Shown piece after piece: positions 7,572 through 16,221 of a stretch of 44,523 nucleotides of DNA. A model generated the notes under the pieces. It was not told the DNA's origin, ran no database searches, and saw nothing but the letters and a program-made list of their open reading frames with translations. Numbering within the stretch: the first letter of the stretch is position 1; every line of letters begins with the position of its first letter. Source of the DNA: Nonomuraea aridisoli (GTDB taxonomy: Bacteria; Actinomycetota; Actinomycetes; Streptosporangiales; Streptosporangiaceae); assembly GCF_003236395.1 (NCBI RefSeq), contig NZ_POUD01000043.1, forward strand, positions 1-44,523. Reading direction: 5' to 3'. The position numbers were made by a program, and so were the translations under genes.

Positions 7572-9033
7572 TCTTCTGCCACGGCATCGCCGTCCGGCTG
7601 TGCCAGTAGCCGTAGGTGAAGTAGAGCACCACGCCGATGACCATCCACACGAGGAACCTCACCCACGTCTGCGCCGGCAGGTTGAGCATCAGATAGAGGC
7701 AGGCCAGCACCGACAGGATCGGCAGCAGCGGCACCAGCGGCGCCTTGAACGCCCGCGGCAGGTCGGGGCGCGTCTTCCGCAACACGATCACCCCCGCCGA
7801 GACCACCACGAACGCGAACAACGTCCCGATGTTGACCAGCTCGGCGAGCTCCCCGAACGACACGAACCCGGCCAGCGCCATGGTGACCGCCCCGATGATG
7901 ATCGTGAGGCGGGCCGGGGTGCCGAAGCGCGGGTTGACGGTGGCCAGCGAGCGCGGCAGCAGCCCGTCGCGGCACATCGCGAACAACACCCGGGTCTGGC
8001 CGAGCAGCAGCACCAGCACCACGGTCGTCAGACCCGCGATCGCGCCGACGCTGATGATCGTGGCCAGCCAGGCGTGGCCCACCGCGGTGAACGCGTCCGA
8101 CAGCGGCGCGGACGTGCTCAGCTCGGTGTAGCGCTGCATGCCGACGACGACGAGGGAGACGGCGACGTACAGGACGGTGCAGATGGCCAGGGAGCCGAGG
8201 ATGCCGCGCGGCACGTCACGCTGCGGCTCGATGGTCTCCTCCGCGGCCGTGGCCACGATGTCGAAGCCGATGAACGCGAAGAACACGATCGCGGCGGCGG
8301 AGAAGATGCCGATGACGCCGAACGCGACCGGCGTGATGCCGAACAGCAGCTGGATGAGCGGCGCCTTGAGGCCCTCCACGCGCTGCGTGGCCACCGCCTC
8401 GGGGATGAACGGGGTGTAGTTGGCGGCCTTGACGAAGAACAGGCCGGCGACGATGACCAGCAGCACCACCGCGATCTTCGTGATCACCAGGATGAGGTTG
8501 ACCCGCGAGGACAGCTTGATCCCGGCCACCAGGATCACGGTGAGGGCGAGCACGATCAGCATGGCCGGCACGTTGACGACCGGGTTCTCGCCCGCGATGG
8601 AGGCGGGCAGGTCGAGGCCGATGGACGACAACATGGAGGCGACGTAGCCGGACCAGCCGACCGACACCACGGCGGCGGCCAGCGCCAGCTCCAGCAGCAG
8701 GTCCCAGCCGATGATCCAGGCGGGGAACTCGCCCAGCGTGGCGAAGGAGAAGGTGTAGGCGGAACCGGCGACGGGGATGGTGGAGGCGAATTCCGCGTAG
8801 CACAGGGCGGCCAGCCCGCACACGACGCCGGCGACGATGAACGAGATCGCCACGGCGGGCCCGGCCAGCTCTTTGGCGACCTGCCCCGTGAGCACGAAGA
8901 TTCCGGTGCCGACGATCACACCGATGCCGAAGACGGTGAGGTCGGTGGCGGTCAGGCGCTTTCGCAGCTGGTGCTCGGGGTCTTCTGTGTCGCGGATCGA
9001 CTGTTCGACGGTCTTCGTGCGAAAGATGTCCAC
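7561..9033 (-). CDS. APC-superfamily amino acid permease (cationic amino acid transporter type)
   Basis: A 490-residue transporter with about 12-14 hydrophobic helices. The first helix, LTVFGIGVIVGTGIFVLTGQ, is the GxGIFVxxG substrate-binding turn of APC permeases, and the FFAFIGFDIVATAAEE segment is characteristic of the CAT subfamily (basic amino acid uptake). It is preceded by a polar tail (VEQSIRDTEDPEHQLRKRL), also typical of bacterial CAT homologues. GTG 9033 has GGAAGG upstream; an in-frame GTG at 9054 would add seven residues and disrupt that. The gene stands alone, 111 bp downstream of dxs on the same strand with a hairpin between. The actual substrate cannot be fixed from sequence. 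Confidence 0.9.
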   Translation of the reverse strand: MDIFRTKTVEQSIRDTEDPEHQLRKRLTATDLTVFGIGVIVGTGIFVLTGQVAKELAGPAVAISFIVAGVVCGLAALCYAEFASTIPVAGSAYTFSFATLGEFPAWIIGWDLLLELALAAAVVSVGWSGYVASMLSSIGLDLPASIAGENPVVNVPAMLIVLALTVILVAGIKLSSRVNLILVITKIAVVLLVIVAGLFFVKAANYTPFIPEAVATQRVEGLKAPLIQLLFGITPVAFGVIGIFSAAAIVFFAFIGFDIVATAAEETIEPQRDVPRGILGSLAICTVLYVAVSLVVVGMQRYTELSTSAPLSDAFTAVGHAWLATIISVGAIAGLTTVVLVLLLGQTRVLFAMCRDGLLPRSLATVNPRFGTPARLTIIIGAVTMALAGFVSFGELAELVNIGTLFAFVVVSAGVIVLRKTRPDLPRAFKAPLVPLLPILSVLACLYLMLNLPAQTWVRFLVWMVIGVVLYFTYGYWHSRTAMPWQKTRS

Positions 9034-9111
9034 GCTCGGCGATCCTTCCCACACCGGGGGTGATCATTCCCTTGGGAGCGCGGGATTCCCTTGTCTCTCG
9101 GGGATCCGAGA

Positions 9112-9136
9112 CCGGGACCGGTCGGACCGGCCCCGG
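9112..9136 (-). terminator. Terminator hairpin after dxs
   Basis: CCGGGACCGGT (9112-9122) pairs with ACCGGCCCCGG (9126-9136) apart from one mismatch, with a three-base loop. It starts nine bases past the dxs stop codon on the minus strand. Confidence 0.6.
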
Positions 9137-9144
9137 CTGGTTCG

Positions 9145-11034
9145 TCAGCTGCGGGCGGGCTCCACGGGGGAGGTGCGCTTGGCGACGGCCTCGGTGATCT
9201 GACGGGCGAGGTCCTGCCCGGTCAGCCCGATGCGGCCGAGGATCGCGGCCCGCTTGGCGTGGTCGAGGAAGCGCTGCGGGATGCCGAAGGTGCGCACGGG
9301 CACGTCGACGTCGGCGTCGCGCAGCAGGCGGGCCACCGCGTCGCCCACGCCGCCCACGCGGCCGTTGTCCTCCACCACGGCCACCAGCTTGTGGGCTCCG
9401 GCGGCCAGGGCGAGCGCGTCGTCGAGCGGCTTGACCCAGCGCGGGTCGACCACGGTGGCGGCGATGCCCTGGGCGTCGAGCAGGACCGCGGCGTCCATGC
9501 AGACCTGCGCCATGGGGCCGACGCCCACCAGCAGCACGTCGGGCTCGGCCTCGGCGGCGCGCAGGAGGTCCATCTCCCCCAGCTTGCCGACGGCCTCGAG
9601 AGGCTCGCCGACGGGGCCCTTGGGGAAGCGCACGACGGTCGGGCCGTCGGAGACCGCCACGGCCTCGCGCAGCAGCTCGGTCAGCCGGTCGCCGTCGCGC
9701 GGCACCGCGATCTTGAGCCCCGGCACGACCTGGAGGATCGACAGGTCCCACATGCCGTTGTGGCTGGCGCCGTCGTCGCCCGTGACGCCGGCCCGGTCGA
9801 GCACCACCGTGACGGGCAGCCGGTGCAGGGCGACGTCCATCAGCAGCTGGTCGAAGGCGCGGTTGAGGAACGTGGCGTAGACGCCGACGACCGGGTGCAT
9901 GCCGCCGAGGGCGAGCCCGGCGGCGCTGGTCAGCGCGTGCTGCTCGGCGATGCCGACGTCGTAGATGCGATCGGGGAACGCCTCGGCGAACGCGTTGAGG
10001 CCGGTCGGGTGGAGCATGGCGGCGGTGATCGCCACGAGGTCGTCGCGCTCCTTGCCGAGCCGGACGAGCTCCTCGCTGAAGACGTTGGTCCAGCTGCGGC
10101 CCTTGGGCTTCTCCGCCCCGGTGGCGCGGTCGAAGGCGCCCGGGGAGTGGAACTGGTCCTCGTCGTGGTTCTCGGCGGGCGTGTAGCCGCGACCCTTCTG
10201 GGTGAGGGCGTGCACGATGACGGGGCCGCGGAAGTCGCGGGCCTTGCGCAGCGCCGCCTCCATCGCCTGCTCGTCGTGGCCGTCGATGGGGCCGACGTAT
10301 TTGAGCCCGAGGTCCTCGAACATCACCTGCGGCGCCAGGACGTCCTTGACGCCCTTCTTGAAGCCGTGCAGGGCGTCGTAGATGACGGGGACGTTGCCGA
10401 GCTTGTCCTTGACGTACTCGAGGACGTCCTCGTAGCGGCGGTTGACGCGCAGGGAGGACAGGTGGGAGGCCAGGCCGCCGATCGTGGGCGAGTAGGAGCG
10501 GCCGTTGTCGTTGACGACGATGACGACGGGCAGGTCCTTGATCGCGGCGATGTTGTTGAGCGCCTCCCAGGCCATGCCGCCGGTCAGGGCGCCGTCGCCG
10601 ATGATCGCGACGACCGTGCGGTCGCGCTCGCCGCGCAGCTTGTAGGCCTTGGCCAGGCCGTCGGCGTAGGACAGCGCGGTGGAGGCGTGGGAGTTCTCGA
10701 CGAAGTCGTGCTCGGACTCGGCCTGGCTCGGGTAGCCGGACAGGCCGCCCTCCTGCTTGAGCGCCTCGAAGCCGGCGGCGCGGCCGGTGAGCAGCTTGTG
10801 CACGTACGCCTGGTGGCCGGTGTCCCACACGACGGGGTCGTACGGCGAGTCGAAGACGCGGTGGACGGCGATGGTGAGCTCCACCACGCCGAGGTTGGGC
10901 CCCAGGTGGCCGCCGAACCTGGCGCAGGAGTCGACGAGCAGGTCACGGATCTCCCCCGCGAGCCGCGGCAACTCCTCGACAGTCAGCCGTTTGACGTCCT
11001 GCGGTCCCTTGATCGAGCCCAGCAACCCGCTCAC
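9145..11034 (-). CDS. dxs: 1-deoxy-D-xylulose-5-phosphate synthase
   Basis: A 629-residue thiamine-diphosphate enzyme that condenses pyruvate and glyceraldehyde 3-phosphate, the first step of the MEP isoprenoid pathway. Diagnostic segments are [32 protein letters not shown], the ThDP motif [32 protein letters not shown], the transketolase-type catalytic Glu in [17 protein letters not shown], and a C-terminal transketolase_C domain ([14 protein letters not shown]). The open frame extends to 11106, but GTG 11034 has AGAGGGGAG nine bases upstream and gives the usual actinobacterial N-terminus ([16 protein letters not shown]). It is divergent from the zinc-peptidase gene, so promoters for both lie in 11035-11159. 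Confidence 0.97.
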   Translation of the reverse strand: MSGLLGSIKGPQDVKRLTVEELPRLAGEIRDLLVDSCARFGGHLGPNLGVVELTIAVHRVFDSPYDPVVWDTGHQAYVHKLLTGRAAGFEALKQEGGLSGYPSQAESEHDFVENSHASTALSYADGLAKAYKLRGERDRTVVAIIGDGALTGGMAWEALNNIAAIKDLPVVIVVNDNGRSYSPTIGGLASHLSSLRVNRRYEDVLEYVKDKLGNVPVIYDALHGFKKGVKDVLAPQVMFEDLGLKYVGPIDGHDEQAMEAALRKARDFRGPVIVHALTQKGRGYTPAENHDEDQFHSPGAFDRATGAEKPKGRSWTNVFSEELVRLGKERDDLVAITAAMLHPTGLNAFAEAFPDRIYDVGIAEQHALTSAAGLALGGMHPVVGVYATFLNRAFDQLLMDVALHRLPVTVVLDRAGVTGDDGASHNGMWDLSILQVVPGLKIAVPRDGDRLTELLREAVAVSDGPTVVRFPKGPVGEPLEAVGKLGEMDLLRAAEAEPDVLLVGVGPMAQVCMDAAVLLDAQGIAATVVDPRWVKPLDDALALAAGAHKLVAVVEDNGRVGGVGDAVARLLRDADVDVPVRTFGIPQRFLDHAKRAAILGRIGLTGQDLARQITEAVAKRTSPVEPARS

Positions 11035-11143
11035 GGATCCGACTCCCCTCTGCTCTTGTTCGCCGACCTCCCAGAGTCTAGTTCGCAAAGACCCCGTTGA
11101 CTCCATCGCGTCAAAGTGCGCACACGTATGTCCGATCTTGACC

Positions 11144-11149
11144 TAGTCT
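11144..11149 (+). promoter_or_regulatory. -10 box (TAGTCT) of a likely leaderless mRNA
   Basis: TAGTCT ends ten bases before the ATG at 11160, and no ribosome binding site is present, so transcription probably starts at or just before the start codon. No good -35 is visible. Confidence 0.45.
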
Positions 11150-11159
11150 TGCGGACCAT

Positions 11160-12068
11160 ATGAATTCCGTCACCAAGGGCAAACTGGCAGCAATCGTGGC
11201 CGCCGTCGCGGCTCTGGCCGTGGCGTCGGCCGCCCTGGTGGTGGTGCTGGCCGACGTGATGGCCAACGGGGCCACGACCTCGGCCGCGGGCCCGTCGGCC
11301 GCGGCCGGGCAGTCCGCCGCACCGCCCCCGCAGCACCCGGCGGGGCAGAGGCAGGGGGGCGGCGCCGCGCAGGGCGCGCAGGTCGCGAAGGCGAACCCCC
11401 TCTACCGGACCGGCCGGCTCACGGACGTGAACTGCCGGCCGGGCGACCTGCCGGCCGGCAGCATGACGGCGTACCGGCGGTTCCTGACCCGGGTGACGCA
11501 GTGCCTGAACAAGGCGTGGGGCGCGCAGTTCCGCAAGGCCGGGCTGCCGTTCACCAAGCCGAAGCTGCGCATCATCACCAGCCGGGTCAGGACGCTCTGC
11601 GGGACGTGGAACACCGGCGCCGACGGCGTCTACTGCTCCACCGACCGCACGATCTACCTGATGATCGGCAAGGACCAGTTACGCAACCCCTTCCCGCTCG
11701 GCATCAGCCGCCTGGTCGCCCACGAGTACGGCCACCACGTGCAGCAGGTCTCCGGCATCTGGGGCTACTACTGGGCCGCGCGCACGATCGCCGGCAAGGC
11801 CAGGCGGCTGCAGCTGTCGCGCAACTCCGAGCTGCAGGCCGAGTGCTTCTCGGCGGTCTTCATGAGCACCATGAAGGGCACGCCGCTGGTCACCGACGCC
11901 GACTGGGCGTACACGGTCGACTGGTTCAGGAAGAACGGCGCCAAGGGCTGGCCGCAGAACGACCACGGCAAGGGCCCCACGCAGGCGGCGTGGATGACGC
12001 GCGGCTTCAACCGGGGCACGCCCGGCGCCTGCAACACCTGGGCCGCCAGCCCCCGCAACGTGACGTGA
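11160..12068 (+). CDS. Secreted or anchored zinc metallopeptidase (YpfJ/PF04228-like), paralogue 1
   Basis: A 302-residue protein with an N-terminal hydrophobic segment (AAIVAAVAALAVASAALVVVLA) that is a signal anchor or uncleaved signal, then an Ala/Gly/Gln/Pro-rich linker to about residue 78, then a neutral zinc metallopeptidase domain. The zinc motif is HEYGH (188-192) in LVAHEYGHHVQQVSG, and SELQAECF (about 223-230) supplies the third ligand region. Conserved Cys pairs (LCGTW...VYC and GACNTW) suggest an exported, disulfide-bonded fold. Two related genes occur in the window (12115 and 39281). Its substrate is unknown. The second paralogue follows 46 bp downstream with its own apparent -10 box. 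Confidence 0.88.
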   Translation: MNSVTKGKLAAIVAAVAALAVASAALVVVLADVMANGATTSAAGPSAAAGQSAAPPPQHPAGQRQGGGAAQGAQVAKANPLYRTGRLTDVNCRPGDLPAGSMTAYRRFLTRVTQCLNKAWGAQFRKAGLPFTKPKLRIITSRVRTLCGTWNTGADGVYCSTDRTIYLMIGKDQLRNPFPLGISRLVAHEYGHHVQQVSGIWGYYWAARTIAGKARRLQLSRNSELQAECFSAVFMSTMKGTPLVTDADWAYTVDWFRKNGAKGWPQNDHGKGPTQAAWMTRGFNRGTPGACNTWAASPRNVT

Positions 12069-12100
12069 GCCGCCCGCTCCACGATCGGCCGGGAAACGTC

Positions 12101-12106
12101 TAAGAT
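12101..12106 (+). promoter_or_regulatory. -10 box (TAAGAT) of a likely leaderless mRNA
   Basis: TAAGAT is followed by eight bases and then the GTG start at 12115. No ribosome site lies in the 46-bp gap after the previous gene, so this paralogue probably has its own leaderless transcript. No clear -35 was found. Confidence 0.55.
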
Positions 12107-12114
12107 CCGCGATC

Positions 12115-12897
12115 GTGCGCACCTTCCTCCTGGCGCCGCTCCTGTGCCGATCCGCGACCTTGGGCGCGATCCTGTCGGTGATCTTGAGCGTGACCGTGCC
12201 CGCGCCGGCCCTGGCGGCCCCCGGGCCCGGGCGCGGCGGCGGGCTGATGGGCGTGATGGGCGGGGAGGTGGTCCCGCAGGACTGCGCGGTCCCCGCGATC
12301 CGGGCGGGCCGGATGACCTCGCTCCGGTCCTTCCACCGGGCGATGGCCGAGTGCGCCGACCGTTTCTGGGCGGGGCGGTTCGCCGCGGCCGGGCTGGCGT
12401 ACACGCCGCCCGCGGTGCAGATCACGACCGGGGACGACTCGGTCTGCGGGGCGATCACCGGCAGCGGCGCGCAGTACTGCCCGCAGCAGCGCACGATCGT
12501 GATCCGCGTCACCGAGGAGGACGTGCGCGAGCCGTTCAGGATGAACCTGGCGCATTCGGTCGCCCACGAGTGGGGCCACCACGTGCAGGGCCTCATCGGG
12601 GTGTTGTCCGCGCAGAGCGCCCTGTACGGCGCCGCCTCCGACGACGCCCGCCGGCTGCTGAACCACCGGCTGGAGATGCAGGCCGAGTGCTTCGCCGGCG
12701 TCTTCTACAGTGCCGCGCTCGACTCGATCGACCCCGGCATCGGGTGGGAGGCGTGGATGGACGCGGTCCGCCTGGCCGACGAGAGCGACATCCACGGCAA
12801 GCCGCGCAACCTGGCGTTCTGGCAGAACCGCGGCTACCGGGGCGGTGCCACGGGCTTCTGCAACACGTGGACGGCCGGCCGCGACAAGATCACCTGA
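12115..12897 (+). CDS. Secreted zinc metallopeptidase (YpfJ/PF04228-like), paralogue 2
   Basis: A 260-residue protein with a signal peptide (GAILSVILSVTVPAPALAA) and a short Gly-rich linker, followed by the same zinc-peptidase domain as its upstream neighbour. The motif is HEWGH (151-155) in VAHEWGHHVQGL, with LEMQAECFAGVF downstream. The Cys pattern (DCAVP, VCGA...YC, GFCNTW) matches the other paralogues, supporting export and disulfide formation. The start is GTG 12115, fixed by the -10 box eight bases upstream and by the signal peptide. Its stop codon and that of the convergent ROK gene sit in one 14-bp palindrome. Substrate unknown; tandem duplication with the 11160 gene followed by divergence is the likely origin. 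Confidence 0.88.
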   Translation: MRTFLLAPLLCRSATLGAILSVILSVTVPAPALAAPGPGRGGGLMGVMGGEVVPQDCAVPAIRAGRMTSLRSFHRAMAECADRFWAGRFAAAGLAYTPPAVQITTGDDSVCGAITGSGAQYCPQQRTIVIRVTEEDVREPFRMNLAHSVAHEWGHHVQGLIGVLSAQSALYGAASDDARRLLNHRLEMQAECFAGVFYSAALDSIDPGIGWEAWMDAVRLADESDIHGKPRNLAFWQNRGYRGGATGFCNTWTAGRDKIT

Positions 12898-12906
12898 GAT
12901 CTCAGG
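12893..12906. terminator. Perfect 14-bp palindrome spanning both stop codons of convergent genes
   Basis: CCTGAGATCTCAGG contains the TGA of the plus-strand peptidase and, four bases on, the TGA of the minus-strand ROK gene. It could form only a short hairpin, so a terminator role is weakly supported, but no other terminator separates these genes. Confidence 0.35.
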
Positions 12907-14104
12907 CGTGCGCCCGCGCCAGCACCTCCAGCGGGTCGGACAGCACGTTGGAGAAGGCCAGCTCGGCGGCGCCCACGAGGGTGGCGGCGTCGCCCAGCGA
13001 GGAGGTGCGCAGGCGCAGGCGCTCGCGCTGCGGCGCCATCGCGTGCAGAGCCAGCTGGCTGCGGACCTGGGCCGCCGAGCCGAGGTAGATCTCCCGCAGC
13101 ATGCCCCCGAAGACGACCATCTCGGGGTTGAAGATGTTCACCAGGTTCGCCACCCCGAGGCCGAGCCACTCGCCGACCCGGTTGAGCGCCTCCTGGGCCA
13201 CGATGTCGCCGCGGTCGGCGGCCTCCACGACGGCCCGGACGGCGTCGCGGCCCTGCTGCCGGCCGAAGCGGCCGGCCGACTCCAGCAGCGCCCGCTCCCC
13301 CACCTCGGCCTCCAGGCAGCCGTGGGAGCCGCAGCCGCAGGCCCGGCCGCCGGGGTTGACCACCATGTGGCCGACCTCGCCGCCGTAGCCCTCGTGTCCG
13401 CCGAGCAGGTGGCCGCCCGCGATGATGCCGCCGCCGATGCCCACGTCGCCGTGCAGGTAGATGAGGTCGCGCACGGCCGCCCCGACGCCGCGGCTGTGCT
13501 CGGCCAGGGCGCCCAGGTTGGCGTCGTTGCCGACGCTGACCGGCAGGCCGAGGCCGAGCCGGCGGGCGAGCTCCTCCCCGAACGGCACCTCCTCGGCCTT
13601 CAGGTTGGGCCCGAACCGCACCACGCCGTCGCCCTTGCGGACCCCGCCCGACACGGCGGCCGCCGCGCCCACGCAGACGGTGTCGGCGGTGGTCTTGCGC
13701 CGCATCTGGCGGGCGAAGCCGGCCAGCACCTCGGTCAGCTCGTCCAGCTCGAACGCGCCCCGCTCGCGCACGGCCTCGCGGCGGTCGAGGATCACCCCGC
13801 CGAGCCCGACGCGGGCGGCGGCCAGCCGGTCGGGGCCCACGTCGAAGGCGAACACGTAGACCCGGGCCGACTCCGGGCGCACCACGAGCGAGGGCCGCCC
13901 GGCGCGGCCCGTCTCGCGCGGCAGCTCCTCGCGCACCAGCCCGGCGGCGGTGAGGTCGGAGGTCAGCGCCATGATCGTGCTGCGGTTGAGCCCCATCCGG
14001 TTGGTCAGCTCGGAGCGCGAGATCGGCCCGCCGAGGTGGACATGGCGGAGCAGAGCGCCGAGATTGTGGCGCCTGATGTCCTCCTGCGAGGGGCCGGCAC
14101 GCAT
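12902..14104 (-). CDS. ROK-family transcriptional regulator, Rok7B7-like
   Basis: A 400-residue regulator with an N-terminal winged helix (residues about 8-65: ISRSELTNRMGLNRSTIMAL is the helix-turn-helix) and a sugar-kinase-fold ROK domain. The ROK signature is complete: GHMVVNPGG followed by the zinc site CGCGSHGCLEAE. The kinase phosphate loop is degenerate (FDVGPDRLAAARV), as expected for a regulator. The start is ATG 14104 with AAGGAA upstream. It lies 35 bp after xylH on the same strand. The same set (xylFGH plus ROK gene) is known in Streptomyces coelicolor, where rok7B7 affects xylose use, carbon repression and antibiotic production; I infer the same local role here. The inducer is probably xylose or a derivative. 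Confidence 0.92.
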   Translation of the reverse strand: MRAGPSQEDIRRHNLGALLRHVHLGGPISRSELTNRMGLNRSTIMALTSDLTAAGLVREELPRETGRAGRPSLVVRPESARVYVFAFDVGPDRLAAARVGLGGVILDRREAVRERGAFELDELTEVLAGFARQMRRKTTADTVCVGAAAAVSGGVRKGDGVVRFGPNLKAEEVPFGEELARRLGLGLPVSVGNDANLGALAEHSRGVGAAVRDLIYLHGDVGIGGGIIAGGHLLGGHEGYGGEVGHMVVNPGGRACGCGSHGCLEAEVGERALLESAGRFGRQQGRDAVRAVVEAADRGDIVAQEALNRVGEWLGLGVANLVNIFNPEMVVFGGMLREIYLGSAAQVRSQLALHAMAPQRERLRLRTSSLGDAATLVGAAELAFSNVLSDPLEVLARAHA

Positions 14105-14139
14105 GGTCTGGGGTTCCTTGAAGGGCCGTGGGTCGCTGA

Positions 14140-15402
14140 TCACCTTAGCCCGGCGGCGGACGCCCGTTTGCGCGCCAGGGCGTCGACGCCCGCGGCGAGC
14201 AGCAGGACCGACCCGGTGACCAGGTATTTCACGCTGGCACCGTACCCCATGAGGCCCATGCCGTTCTCGATGACGGCCACCACGGCGCCGCCCATCACGG
14301 CGTCGAGCACCCGGCCCTTGCCGCCGAACAGGCTCGTGCCGCCGATGACGGCCGCGCCGACGGCGTACAGCAGGACGGAGCTGCCGCCGGTGTTCGGGTC
14401 GACGGAGCTGGCCCTGGAGGCGGCCACGATGCCGCCGATCGCGGCCATCGAGGAGCAGATCACGAACGCCATGATCTTGATCCGGTCCACCGGGATGCCC
14501 GCCCGGCGGGCCGCCTCGGTGTTGCCGCCCACCGCGTACAGATGACGGCCGAACGAGGTGCGGCGCAGCACCACCGTCCACAGGACCAGCAGCGCCAGGA
14601 TGATCGGCACCACGATCGGCACGCCGGTCAGCGAGACGAGGTTGGGGTTGCGGCTGCGCTCGAGGTTGAGCGCGGCGACCGCGAGCCCGGCGATGAGCGC
14701 CAGCGCGCCGACGCGGACGCCGATCAGCCACGGCGGGTCGGCCACCAGCCCCCGCCTGGTACGGCTCCTGGCGCGGCGGAGCTGGACGGCGGCGTAGATC
14801 GCCACGCAGACGAGGTAGAGCGCCCAGCCGAGCCAGGGCGGCAGGTTCCTGTTGGCGATGGCGACGATCATCTCGTCGCGGATGGAGATGTTCGTGCCCT
14901 CGTCCACCAGCACCAGCACCAGGCCCTGGAAGGCGAGGAAGGCGGCCAGCGTGACGACGAACGACGGGATGCCGACCTTGGCGACCAGCGTGCCCAGCAC
15001 GGTGCCGATGACGACGCCGGTGAGGACGGCGGCCAGCATGCACACGTACCAGGGCAGGCCGGCGCTGGTGAGCGTGACGGCGAGCACCGCCGCGCAGACG
15101 CCGCTGGCGAAGCCGGCCGACAGGTCGATCTCGCCGATCAGCAGCACGAACACCAGGCCCATGGCGATGAGCGTGACCGCGGCGCCCTGCGTGAACAGGT
15201 TGGCGAAGTTGATCGCGGTGAAGAAGGACGGCCGGGCCGTGGTGAAGACCGCGCAGAGCACGACCAGGCCGAGCACGGCCGGCAGCGCTCCCATGTCGCC
15301 GCCGCGCACCCGCTGGACGTACGCGACGACGGTGTTCCTGACCGAGGGGGCCTGCGTCGCGGCGACGATGGCCTCACCGGGGAGTTCCTTGACCTTGCTC
15401 AT
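14140..15402 (-). CDS. xylH: Xylose-type sugar ABC transporter permease
   Basis: A 420-residue permease of the BPD_transp_2 (RbsC/XylH) family with about ten or more membrane helices. Family segments seen are LIAMGLVFVLLIGEIDLSAG near the N-terminus, the cytoplasmic loop YAVGGNTEAARRAGIPVDRI that contacts the ATPase, and AVGAAVIGGTSLFGGKGRV near the C-terminus. It is longer than RbsC (about 320) and matches the longer XylH class. The start is ATG 15402, overlapping the stop of the ATPase gene by four bases, so the two are translationally coupled. It transports the sugar delivered by the lipoprotein encoded at 16222. Confidence 0.93.
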   Translation of the reverse strand: MSKVKELPGEAIVAATQAPSVRNTVVAYVQRVRGGDMGALPAVLGLVVLCAVFTTARPSFFTAINFANLFTQGAAVTLIAMGLVFVLLIGEIDLSAGFASGVCAAVLAVTLTSAGLPWYVCMLAAVLTGVVIGTVLGTLVAKVGIPSFVVTLAAFLAFQGLVLVLVDEGTNISIRDEMIVAIANRNLPPWLGWALYLVCVAIYAAVQLRRARSRTRRGLVADPPWLIGVRVGALALIAGLAVAALNLERSRNPNLVSLTGVPIVVPIILALLVLWTVVLRRTSFGRHLYAVGGNTEAARRAGIPVDRIKIMAFVICSSMAAIGGIVAASRASSVDPNTGGSSVLLYAVGAAVIGGTSLFGGKGRVLDAVMGGAVVAVIENGMGLMGYGASVKYLVTGSVLLLAAGVDALARKRASAAGLR

Positions 15403-16163
15403 GGGGTGACCCCGTTCTTGAGGCCCAGGTCGCCGCTCCGGCCGGAGGTGATGAGCTCGACCACCTGCGCGTGCGTCACGTCGGCGGTCCTGACCTGCGC
15501 GGCCATCCTGCCGAGGTAGAGCGCCGCGATCCGGTCGGAGACGGCGAACACGTCGTTCATGTTGTGCGAGATGAGGACCACGGCCAGGCCGGTGTCGGCC
15601 AGCCTGCGCACCAGCTCCAGGACCTGCGCGGTCTGGGCGACGCCGAGCGCCGCGGTGGGCTCGTCGAGGATGACGACCTTGCTGTTCCACAGCACGGCCT
15701 TGGCGATGGCCACGGTCTGCCGCTGCCCGCCGGACAGGCTGGAGACCTGCTGCCTGATGGACTTGACCGTGCGCACGGACAGCCCGCTGAGGGTGCGCTC
15801 GGCCAGCTCCTCCATGGTGTCCTCGTCGAGGAGGAGGCCGTTCTTGCGTTCGCGGCCGAGGAACATGTTCTGGACGATGTCGAGGTTGTCGCACAGGGCG
15901 AGGTCCTGGTAGACGATCTCGATGCCCAGCTCGGCCGCGTCGCGCGGGCTGTGCACGTGGACCTCGCGGCCGTCGAAGAACAGCCGGCCCGCGTCGATCG
16001 GGTAGATGCCGCCGACGCACTTGACCAGCGTCGACTTGCCCGCGCCGTTGTCGCCGACGAGCGCGGTGACCTCGCCGGCGTAGGCGGAGAACCCGACGTC
16101 GTGCAGGACCTTCACCGGACCGAAGCTCTTGTCGATCCCGCGCAGTTCAAGGAGGGGGGTCAT
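15399..16163 (-). CDS. xylG: Xylose-type sugar ABC transporter ATP-binding protein (single domain)
   Basis: A 254-residue ABC ATPase with Walker A GDNGAGKSTL, Q-loop region YQDLALCDN, signature LSGGQRQTVAIA, Walker B VVILDEPTAAL and switch His in LISHNMND. It has one nucleotide-binding domain, unlike the two-domain E. coli XylG of about 500 residues; the transporter would therefore use a homodimer, as in actinomycete xylG. ATG 16163 is preferred over upstream starts because it gives the usual N-terminus (LLELRGIDKSFG) and has GGGAG upstream. A strong hairpin lies between it and xylF, so it probably receives less transcript than the binding-protein gene. Confidence 0.92.
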   Translation of the reverse strand: MTPLLELRGIDKSFGPVKVLHDVGFSAYAGEVTALVGDNGAGKSTLVKCVGGIYPIDAGRLFFDGREVHVHSPRDAAELGIEIVYQDLALCDNLDIVQNMFLGRERKNGLLLDEDTMEELAERTLSGLSVRTVKSIRQQVSSLSGGQRQTVAIAKAVLWNSKVVILDEPTAALGVAQTAQVLELVRRLADTGLAVVLISHNMNDVFAVSDRIAALYLGRMAAQVRTADVTHAQVVELITSGRSGDLGLKNGVTP

Positions 16164-16178
16164 GTGGCTCCCTAAACA

Positions 16179-16216
16179 ATGGGTACGGCCCCGCTCGTGG
16201 CGCGGGCCGTACCCAT
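16179..16216 (-). terminator. Intercistronic hairpin between xylF and xylG
   Basis: ATGGGTACGGCCC (16179-16191) pairs perfectly with GGGCCGTACCCAT (16204-16216), a 13-bp stem with a 12-base loop that has a small inner stem. It begins within six bases of the xylF stop. It could be a partial terminator or a 3' stabiliser that raises binding-protein levels above the membrane components. Confidence 0.7.
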
Positions 16217-16221
16217 GACTG

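Noticed and set aside
12902..15043. 713-residue reading of the ROK frame extending into xylH
   Set aside because: The upstream 400 residues are Arg/Gly-rich out-of-frame xylH. The ROK protein starts at ATG 14104 with a ribosome site.
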